From contig SIAO01000008.1 in assembly GCA_009691765.1 (NCBI GenBank), positions 43,390 to 107,389 of the forward strand: a stretch of DNA of 64,000 bases, written 5' to 3'. This stretch comes from Planctomycetota bacterium. GTDB lineage: Bacteria; Planctomycetota; GCA-002687715. Under the pieces are notes generated by a model. That model was not told the DNA's origin. It did no database searches and saw only the letters and a program-made list of their open reading frames with translations. Positions within the stretch are counted from its first letter, which is position 1, and the number at the start of each line of letters is the position of its first letter. Positions 1-8,500 of this stretch are shown here, one piece after another. The position numbers and the translations under genes were made by a program.

Positions 1-1
1 G

Positions 2-2125
2 AGTTGGCCATGGACCGATTCGGATCGCCACCTCTTGGCCGCCATGCAACAGCACGGGCTCGTGCCAGCGCAAGACGCCGACAAACTCACATGGCTGCGT
101 CGCGTCACCTTCGATCTCGTCGGATTGCCACCCACACCAGCGCAAGTGGACGCTTTCATGAAAGACTCATCGACGAAGGCGCACGAAGTCGTGGTGGACC
201 GCTTGCTCGCGTCGCCACAATTCGGCGAACGCTGGGGCCGTCACTGGTTGGATGTGGCGCGTTATGCCGAATCCAGTGGCAAAGAAACCAACGTCATGTA
301 TCCGCATGCGTGGCGTTATCGCGACTATGTCTTCGACGCGTTCAATAAAGACAAGCCCTACGACCAGTTCTTGAAAGAGCAGCTCGCTGGCGATTTGATG
401 CCCAGTTCCTCGCCGAATCAAGAAGCCGAGCGCATGATTGCTACCGGTTTTCTCGCCATCGGCACGAAGGGCATGAACAGTCGCGATCGGCGGCAATTCA
501 CGATGGACCTCGTGGATGAACAGATCGACGCCACGTCACAGGCCATGCTTGGACTGACCGTCTCTTGCGCACGCTGCCACGACCATAAGTTCGACCCGAT
601 TCCGCAAGAGGACTATTACGCTGTCGCCGGCATCTTCTTGTCCACGGAAACTCTCTACGGCACCGCGCGCAGCTTGGGCAACAACCATCCTTCGCAATTG
701 CTGACCTTGCCGGAAGGCGCGCAAGCGAGCAACGGCCCAGCAATGACTGTGCAAGCACGCCAATCCTTGGACGCGCAAAGAGAATCCGCGCGCGCACTCT
801 TGGATGGCGGCACGCCGTTCGTGGGACGCACACAGGCGAAGTCAGACGCAGATCCTGCGAAACCAAATGCAACCAAACCCGCGCCGGCGCCTGTGCCCGT
901 AGTGAAGCCCGACGTCGTCCGGCAGGTGCAATTGCTGCAAGCGCGCGCCGTCATCGCTCTCGCGGATGATTTGGAAAAGCGCTACGACGCCGATGGAAAG
1001 GCCACCTCTGCGAATCGCTTGGCCATGGGCGTGCGCGACGCGCGTCGCCCGCAAGACGCAAAGGTGTTGGAGCGCGGCGAGCCGGACCGTCCTGGCAAAA
1101 CCGTAAAACGCGGCTTTGTACAGGTGCTGTCCACGACCGACCCCACCGCCATCACACGAGGCAGTGGTCGCTTGGAATTCGCAGAGTGGATCGCTTCAGA
1201 AGCCAATCCGCTCACAGCACGGGTAGCGGTGAACCGCATCTGGCTGCATCTCTTCGGCGAAGGCCTCGTCGCGAGCACCGACAACTTCGGCGTGAATGGC
1301 ACACCGCCCACGCATCCGGAATTGCTGGACCACCTCGCACTCAGTTTCATGCGCGGCAATTGGTCCACGAAAAACTTCATCCGCAGTTTGGTGCTCTCGC
1401 ACGCGTATCGCATGTCGGCACAGGAATCAGCCAAAGCGCGCGACAGCGACCCCGACAACGATTGGCTCTCGCACATGCCGCGCAAGCGCTTGGAAGGCGA
1501 GTGCATTCGCGATGCCGTGCTGCAATGCGCCGACCAGCTTGATCTCGCTCGTCCTGACGGCTCCCCCGTTGCGCTGCTCGAAGGCGTCGCTCGCGGTCGG
1601 CGTTTCGAAAATCCCAGTGCGAATGTCGGCCCGGTGCGCTCCGTGTATTTGCCCGTGATGCGCGATCAACTCCCGGAAGAGCTGGACTTGTTCGATTTCG
1701 CCGACCCTTCGTTCGTCACAGGTGCGCGTGAAGAAACCAATGTGGCCTCGCAAGCGCTACTGCTGATGAACAACGAAAAGGTCATTGCGGCAGCGGGACG
1801 ATTCGCAGCGCGCGTGCTGAGCGCCGCGAAAGACGACGCCGGACGCATCACGATGGCGTTCAAACTCGCACTCGGGCGCGAGCCTCGCCCTGCAGAAATG
1901 GCCGCGGCGAATCGTTTCCTTACAGATTTCGTGGCGGCTGAAAAATCGGGCTCAGCGCCGAACAAGAAGAGCAGCACGCGCCGCGACGATCCACGCCGCC
2001 GCCGTGGAGGCACTGCTGACAAGGACGGTGGGTCGCCCACCGTCGCGACCACCGCAGCCGATGAGAAGTGGGTTGCGCTTTGCCAGAGCTTGTTCCTCAC
2101 AGCGGAGTTCCGTTATGTCGATTGA
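2..2125 (+). CDS. DUF1549/DUF1553 secreted cytochrome-like protein (5' end outside window)
   Basis: The reading frame is open from base 2, and the residues before the first ATG (position 35) still match the family, so the gene begins upstream of the window; 707 residues are visible. The N-terminal part is a DUF1549 domain (RRVTFDLVGLPPTPAQVDAF, and further on GERWGRHWLDVARYAES). A CARCH heme-type motif follows near residue 190 (VSCARCHDHKFDPI). The DUF1553 domain lies in the last half (VNRIWLHLFGEGLV, RKRLEGECIRDAVL). Such proteins are common in planctomycetes, usually beside a DUF1501 gene as here; the biochemical role is not established, though polysaccharide breakdown or electron transfer is usually suggested. 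An Arg/Lys/Ser/Gly-rich insert interrupts the C-terminal region just before the conserved AEFRYVD end. The stop overlaps the next start by 11 bases. Confidence 0.93.
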   Translation, partial: SWPWTDSDRHLLAAMQQHGLVPAQDADKLTWLRRVTFDLVGLPPTPAQVDAFMKDSSTKAHEVVVDRLLASPQFGERWGRHWLDVARYAESSGKETNVMYPHAWRYRDYVFDAFNKDKPYDQFLKEQLAGDLMPSSSPNQEAERMIATGFLAIGTKGMNSRDRRQFTMDLVDEQIDATSQAMLGLTVSCARCHDHKFDPIPQEDYYAVAGIFLSTETLYGTARSLGNNHPSQLLTLPEGAQASNGPAMTVQARQSLDAQRESARALLDGGTPFVGRTQAKSDADPAKPNATKPAPAPVPVVKPDVVRQVQLLQARAVIALADDLEKRYDADGKATSANRLAMGVRDARRPQDAKVLERGEPDRPGKTVKRGFVQVLSTTDPTAITRGSGRLEFAEWIASEANPLTARVAVNRIWLHLFGEGLVASTDNFGVNGTPPTHPELLDHLALSFMRGNWSTKNFIRSLVLSHAYRMSAQESAKARDSDPDNDWLSHMPRKRLEGECIRDAVLQCADQLDLARPDGSPVALLEGVARGRRFENPSANVGPVRSVYLPVMRDQLPEELDLFDFADPSFVTGAREETNVASQALLLMNNEKVIAAAGRFAARVLSAAKDDAGRITMAFKLALGREPRPAEMAAANRFLTDFVAAEKSGSAPNKKSSTRRDDPRRRRGGTADKDGGSPTVATTAADEKWVALCQSLFLTAEFRYVD

Positions 2126-3566
2126 AAACCGATCATGCTCCTGCAATCCGCTTGAAGGCGCATTTTCACGCCGCGAGGCGCTGCGCACTTTTTCGGGCGG
2201 CTTCGGCTTGCTCGCTCTCGGAGCACTCGGCGGGTTCGGAGAACTCGGCTCTACGCGCACGCCGCAAGACACCGCCGCGAATCCGCTCGCGCCCCACGCA
2301 CCACACTTTGCAGCGCGCGCGAAACGCATCATCTGGTTGAACATGGCCGGAGCGCCGAGTCATGTAGACACCTTTGATTACAAGCCCAAGTTGAATGCGG
2401 CAGACGGCCAAGCAACCAGCGCCGCGCGGCGTGGTGGTGGCAAGTGGTTGGGCTCACCCTGGAAGTTCGGCCAGCACGGCCAAAGCGGCCAGTGGATCAG
2501 CGAACTGTTCCCCAAGGTCGCAGAGCACGCCGACAAGCTGTGCATCCTCAATGGCATGTCCACCGATGTGCCGGCGCATCAACAGGCGGCATTGAAACTG
2601 CATACAGGCAATTTCCAATTCGTGCGGCCATCTGTGGGCAGTTGGACGCTGTACGGCCTCGGCACAGAGAACCGCAATCTCCCTGGCTTTGTGGCCTTCA
2701 GCCCACCCGCAGGCCAAGGCGGTGGCGGCATTCACGGCAGCGCATTCTTGCCCGCCATCTTCCAAGGACAGCGCGTGGGAGTGTCGCGTGGTGGCGGGTT
2801 GTTCCGTAGCAACAGCCAAGACGATGCCGTGCCCAACATCGAGAACGAGCACTACTCGCAAACCGGGCAGCGCGAGCAATTGGACTTCGTTCAGGAATTG
2901 AACAAGGAACGCTTGCGAGTGACCGGCGCCGAAGTCGGCACCGAAGGCGTAATCGAGGCTGCTGAGTTGGCCTTCCGCATGCAAGCCGAAGTGCCCACAT
3001 TGCTCGACCTCAGTTCTGAATCAAAAAAAACGCAGGACGCCTACGGCCTCAACAACAATGACACGTCCGGTTTCGGCAAGCAGTGCTTGTTGGCGCGCCG
3101 CTTCGCGGAAAAGGGCGTGCGCTTCATCCAACTTTCGCAAGGCGGATGGGACCACCACAGAAACTTGCGCAACGATCTCGCGCGCTCAGCGATTTCCGTG
3201 GACCAGCCCATCGCAGCGTTGCTCGCAGACCTTGCACAACGCGGTCTTCTGAAAGACACGCTGGTGCTTTGGGGTGGCGAGTTCGGGCGCACGCCCTACG
3301 CACAAGGCGATGACGGCCGCGATCACAACCACAAGGGCTTTACGCTGTGGATGGCGGGCGGCGGTGTGAAGGGCGGGCTGCGCTACGGCGCCACCGACGA
3401 ATACGGCATGGAAGCGGTCGATGGGCGTCTGTCGATCCACGATTTGCACGCCACCATGCTGCACCTCATGGGGCTCGACCACACCAAACTCACGCACCGT
3501 TACGCGGGGCGCGATTTCCGGCTGACGGATGTGCACGGCGAAGTCGCACGCGAAATCCTCGCCTGA
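2115..3566 (+). CDS. DUF1501 family exported protein (Tat signal)
   Basis: 483 residues. The ATG at 2115 is chosen because it puts a twin-arginine signal at the N-terminus (FSRREALRTFSGGFGLLALG); the frame is open further upstream but lies inside the previous gene. DUF1501 belongs to the alkaline phosphatase/sulfatase-like superfamily. Recognisable blocks are the NMAGAPSHVDTFDYKPKL segment near residue 80, GWDHHRN in the middle, and LWGGEFGRTP followed by GRDHNHKGFTLWMAGGGVKG towards the end. It overlaps the upstream DUF1549/DUF1553 gene by 11 bases, the usual planctomycete pairing, so the two are probably co-translated and act together outside the cytoplasm. The substrate is unknown. Its last 67 bases overlap the convergent methylase gene. 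Confidence 0.93.
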   Translation: MSIENRSCSCNPLEGAFSRREALRTFSGGFGLLALGALGGFGELGSTRTPQDTAANPLAPHAPHFAARAKRIIWLNMAGAPSHVDTFDYKPKLNAADGQATSAARRGGGKWLGSPWKFGQHGQSGQWISELFPKVAEHADKLCILNGMSTDVPAHQQAALKLHTGNFQFVRPSVGSWTLYGLGTENRNLPGFVAFSPPAGQGGGGIHGSAFLPAIFQGQRVGVSRGGGLFRSNSQDDAVPNIENEHYSQTGQREQLDFVQELNKERLRVTGAEVGTEGVIEAAELAFRMQAEVPTLLDLSSESKKTQDAYGLNNNDTSGFGKQCLLARRFAEKGVRFIQLSQGGWDHHRNLRNDLARSAISVDQPIAALLADLAQRGLLKDTLVLWGGEFGRTPYAQGDDGRDHNHKGFTLWMAGGGVKGGLRYGATDEYGMEAVDGRLSIHDLHATMLHLMGLDHTKLTHRYAGRDFRLTDVHGEVAREILA

Positions 3567-5419
3567 GCGCGCACGCCCCGCACCACACTCCGCGGCAAAG
3601 GTAGTGCGCGCAAAAAATCCGGACGCAACGAGATATTGCCGCCGGACAGCGCGTTGGCTCCTAACTTGCAACGCAACAACTCCGCTGCTGCGCCACCATT
3701 CAGCCAATCCGCCAACACTTCGAGGGCCGCGAAGCCTCCGACTTTGGGAGTCAGCATGAATGTTTGAAGCGCTCCGACGAGTTCGCCTTCTCTATCGAGC
3801 AACGCTTCCACACGCCGTGCGAGGCCAGCCACAAGTATTTTCGGCACGAGCTGCCGTTGCACTTTGCGGCGCAGGGCTTCCGGCATCGCGTTGAGCATCA
3901 AGCGCGGATGCAGTCGATCGCGTTTGGCGTAGCGACAAAGCACTTGGCCCCACAGGCTTTCTCCGGGCTCGATGAGTCCCGTGGTGATGAAGCGCGGCCC
4001 TATGCCATGCTCCGCATCTTCGAGGTGCTCGCGCAGCGCGTAAAAATCTTGCACGAAAAATGTGGCGCGCACTTCGAACATCTCGTCGAGCCGCGTTGTT
4101 GTGCGCGCTGAAGGCACCGCCACCGTCGGTTGACGCAAGCGCTGCAACTCTTCCCACCACTGTGCTGAATGCACGACGCCACGGCAACGAAACGGCTGCT
4201 TTGTGCCTGAAGCAAACTCCACTTGCGTCTCGGCCTCATGCCCCAACGTGAGCAAGCACACATGCACATCTGCGCCACTGAACAGATCGCAACGCTCTGG
4301 CAAGCGCACTTTCACGGGCCGCAAGCACTTCATCGCGGTCGAGCGCACTCCGGCAGCACCAGCAGCACTGAGAACACTGCGCGGCAAGACGAAAGCGATG
4401 TGGCCCGTCGCGTTCACAAGATGCAGCGCCTGCGCAAGAAACGCATGAGACAGATCGGAACTTGCGCACAGCTCGGGATAGAGCGCCGCGCGGATGGCCG
4501 GCAGCAACGTGCGCGTCCCGCCTTCCATGGCGTTGGCAAACGGCGGATTCCCGATGATCAGATCGAAGCCTCCACGCTGCGCGACCGCCGCGAAACTGCT
4601 GTTCCAGTCCACGACACTCGCAGATTCAGAATGCGCCGCACGCAAAGACGTATCCAACGCCACATTCAACGCCGCACTCTGCGACTCGGTTGCCGAAGTG
4701 CCGAAGCGCGGGCCCGCCAGCGCGTCGCCATGAACCAACAGAGGAGCAGACCAACCCGCCGCCGTGAAACGCACACGTGCTGCTGCCAGCGCGAGCGCAT
4801 CGACATCCGCCCCTGCAATGCACGCGACAGCGAGGGAACGCGCCTCTGGCACACTCATCCCCTGCATCACGCACGCTTGTTCCAATCGCTGCGCCATCGC
4901 CCACAAGAACGCGCCGCTGCCACATGCCGGATCCAAGATGCGCAGTGCGCGTAGCCGGGCGACAGATGCGCTCGCCGTTTCGAGCGGCTGGAGCAACGGA
5001 TCCAGCGCATCGTCGAGCAACATCTGCACCAAGGCTGGGGGCGTGTAGTACGAGCCATGACGCCGCCGTTTTGCACGCGAAGTGCTGCGTGGTTCCAGCG
5101 CCAACAATTCATCCAAACGGGCAGCCACGAGCTCGGGTCGCAGCACATCCTGCAACGAGAGCGCGTCGACAAGTGTGCTGACACTTAAGTCAGGTGCGAT
5201 CCCAAGCAAGCTGCGCACCAAGACCGCAGATTTCGTTTCGCCAAACTCACTCAGCAAGCGACGAAAGCCCGCGAGCGTCGCATCCGTAGCGCGGACACGA
5301 CGATCTAACGCACCGACACGAAGTGCCGGCGCGCGAGGACGCACCCCGACCCTGCCGGCAGCACTGTTCCTCCCCGCCCGGGAGGCCGCAGCGCTGCGCG
5401 GCCGATTTTCCAACCCCAT
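3500..5419 (-). CDS. Orphan Eco57I/type IIG-like N6-adenine DNA methyltransferase
   Basis: 639 residues. It carries the SAM-binding motif DPACGSGAF (163-171) and the adenine N6 catalytic motif NPPF (291-294), and the YYTPP motif (124-128) typical of Eco57I-type enzymes that combine methylation with target recognition. The end of the protein (GGNISLRPDFLRALPLP) resembles the closing segment of the specificity region. I see no PD-(D/E)xK nuclease motif in the N-terminal 120 residues, and no separate restriction gene is adjacent, so it may be a solitary methylase or a degenerate type IIG enzyme. It converges on the DUF1501 gene with a 67-base overlap. The ATG at 5419 has no strong ribosome binding site, so the start is uncertain. 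Confidence 0.85.
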   Translation of the reverse strand: MGLENRPRSAAASRAGRNSAAGRVGVRPRAPALRVGALDRRVRATDATLAGFRRLLSEFGETKSAVLVRSLLGIAPDLSVSTLVDALSLQDVLRPELVAARLDELLALEPRSTSRAKRRRHGSYYTPPALVQMLLDDALDPLLQPLETASASVARLRALRILDPACGSGAFLWAMAQRLEQACVMQGMSVPEARSLAVACIAGADVDALALAAARVRFTAAGWSAPLLVHGDALAGPRFGTSATESQSAALNVALDTSLRAAHSESASVVDWNSSFAAVAQRGGFDLIIGNPPFANAMEGGTRTLLPAIRAALYPELCASSDLSHAFLAQALHLVNATGHIAFVLPRSVLSAAGAAGVRSTAMKCLRPVKVRLPERCDLFSGADVHVCLLTLGHEAETQVEFASGTKQPFRCRGVVHSAQWWEELQRLRQPTVAVPSARTTTRLDEMFEVRATFFVQDFYALREHLEDAEHGIGPRFITTGLIEPGESLWGQVLCRYAKRDRLHPRLMLNAMPEALRRKVQRQLVPKILVAGLARRVEALLDREGELVGALQTFMLTPKVGGFAALEVLADWLNGGAAAELLRCKLGANALSGGNISLRPDFLRALPLPRSVVRGVRAQARISRATSPCTSVSRKSRPA

Positions 5420-5511
5420 GGTTGCAGATTTTTCCCGCTCCGCGACGAACTGTCCAGTGGGCGCGCAATTTGATGCCGGGAATAGAATCTCGGTTCCCCA
5501 GACAGGACCCT

Positions 5512-8500
5512 ATGCACCAGCGCACTGCCACGCTTCGAATCATGATCGTGCTTTCCCTTCTTGTCGGCGCACTCGCAGCGCAGGAGCACCGCGTGCTGCG
5601 CTTCGAAGTGAAGTCGCTCGACCAACGTTTCATGGCCGAAGGGGCCGCGTACGTAGACATCAACGGCGACGGCATCCTCGATGCTGTGAACGCTGATCGT
5701 TGGTGGCGCGGTCCAGATTTCACCGCTTCCACACTGTGGAGCAACGCGCAACCGTTCGATCCTGCTCGCTATTCTGAGACATTTTTCATCTGGGGCGACG
5801 ACCTCGACGCTGACGGCGACAACGACTTGCTCGTCGTGGGCTTTCCCGGCAAAGAGCTGCGCTGGCATGAAAACCCCGGGCGTGATGCCACAGATGTTTG
5901 GCCGCGCCATGTGGTGTTTGAAGGCGTCGACAACGAATCTCCGGCCTACGAAAACCTCGTCGGCGATGCGCGACGCGAAGTGGTAGCGATGCACGCCGGC
6001 CGCATGGGTTGGATTGCCCCTGCCAATCTCGCAGATCTGCGCACTGCTTGGAGTTTTCACCCCATCTCCGTTGCAGGACTCGGTGGCGCGTTCACTCATG
6101 GGCTGGGTGTCGGCGACTTGAATGGCGACCAACGCGCAGATGTGCTCTGGAAACAAGGGTTTTGGCTGCAACCCGAGGGTGCAGAGACTCTCGCCGAGTG
6201 GCCCTACACGCCGTGGGCTTTCGCAGGCCCTGGTGGCGCACAAATGCTCGTCTTCGATGCCGATGGCGATGGCATGAACGATGTGGTGAGTGCAGACGCT
6301 GCACATGGCTACGGCCTTGTCGCTCACTTGCAGCGCCGGGGGCGTGAAGGCGGCGTGGGTTTCGCTGCGCTGCGCATCATGGGCTCAGTGCCAGAACAAA
6401 ACACCTATGGATGTTGCGTCGGTGGACTGCACGCGGCGGCTCTCGCGGACTTGAGCGGCGATGGCATCCCGGATGTCGTCACTGGCAACCGTCCTTGGGC
6501 ACACATGGGACACGATCCTGCGGACAAAGGCCCCGCGACACTTTTGTGGTTTGAAACACAACGCGGCCCTGCGCCAAGCGAAGTGCACTTCATTCCGCAT
6601 GTCATTGATGACGTCACGGGAGTTGGCACGCAAGTCAGCGTGGCGGACATCCAAGGCGACGGCGCTGCGGACATCGTGGTGTCCAACAAACGCGGATTTG
6701 TCGTGGTCCAAGGACGCGCAGAGATGGTTGGTCGCCGAGCTTGGCAAGCCGCGAACCCCAAAGCCATCGCGAACTACGACCCTGAAGCCACGCAACGTCA
6801 AGATTGGGCAGCCATCGGTGAATCCCCCCGCAACGCGGAAGGCCAAGTGCTGAACTTCGACTTCGAAGCGGGTTCGCTCAGCGGATGGAGTGTGGAAGGC
6901 AACGCTTTCGCGGGGCAGCCAGTGCGAGGCGACCGCGTGCATGCGCGCCGCAGCGACATGCACAGCAATCATCTCGGGGAATACTGGATCGGGAGCTACG
7001 AATCAGCGCACCACGACGCAGCCCTTGGGAGCATGGTTTCACCAGCGTTTGTGCTGCACAAAGCGTGGGTGAGTTTCCTCGTGGCGGGCGGGCCTTGGGC
7101 CGAAACGCGCGTCGAGATTGCGCGGAAAGACAACGGCGCGGTGCTGGCTCGCGCCAGTGGCAAGGAGAGCGAAGAGCTCGCCCCGGTGGCCTTCAATCTT
7201 ACGGAGCACGTGGGCACATTGGTGGAAGTGCGCGTGATCGACGAACGCCAAGGCCACTGGGGGCATATCAACTTCGATCATCTGCGCCTGCACGACACTG
7301 AGCCACAATTCGGAGCGCGCACACAGGCTCCAAGTCCTGAGGAACAGCTCAACGGTTTTACGGCCGCGGTTGCCGCAGCACGCATGACGGTTCCGGAAGG
7401 CTTCGAAGTTGATGCTCTCGCGGCAGAGCCGATGGTGCATCAGCCCATCGCCATGACCATCGACGCGCGTGGGCGCATCTGGATTGCGGAGGCCTACGCC
7501 TATCCGCAGCGCCAACCGGAGGGCCAAGGTCGCGACCGTATTCTTGTGCTGGAAGACCGCGACAAAGACACGCACTTCGAAACCGCGACGGTGTTTCAAA
7601 CCGGACTGAACTTGGTGAGCGGACTCGAAGTCGGACACGGCGGTGTGTTTGTCGGTGCGGCACCTTGGTTGCTGTTCATCCCCGACCGCAACGACGACCT
7701 CGTCCCCGATGCAGCGCCGGAGATCTTGTTGGATGGCTTTGGTTTTCAAGACACGCACGAAACACTCAACGCTTTTTGTTTCGGCCCCGACGGCTGGCTT
7801 TATGGCTGCCATGGCGTGTTCACGCACAGCCGCGTCGGCGCGCCGGGCACACCTGACAAAGAACGCATTCCCCTGAATGCCGCGGTGTGGCGCTGGCACC
7901 CAAAGCGCCGCGTGTTTGAAGTGTTTGCTGCGGGCACTTCAAATCCATGGGGCCTCGATTTCGATGAACACGGCGAGGCATTCGTCAGCGCCTGCGTCAT
8001 CCCGCACCTCTATCACATCGTGCCGGGTGGCCGTTACGAACGCCAAGCCGGTGCGCATTTCGAACCTTGGGTGCGTGAAGACATTCAGACCATCGCGGAC
8101 CATCGCCACTACGTTGGAGAAAACCCTCACGCTGGCAACGAAACCTCAGCGAGCGCTGGTGGCGGCCACGCACACTGCGGCTTGATCTGCTACCTCGGCG
8201 ACAAGTTCCCCGCCGAATGGCGCGGTGCGTTGCTCATGGACAACATCCACGGCAACAGATTGAACAGCGACAGGTTGAGCCCGAAGGCGTCGAGTTTTGT
8301 TGCAAGTCATGGACCAGACGCACTGCTTTCGAACGACAAGTTTTTTCGTGGCATCGCATTCCGCGCCGCGCCCGACGGCAGTGTGGTTTTCACCGATTGG
8401 TACGACCGCCAAGCCTGCCACCGCAACGAGCCAGCCATTTGGGATCGCTCGAATGGGCGTGTGTATCGCTTGCGTTACGGCGCAGCGCAAGCATGGACTG

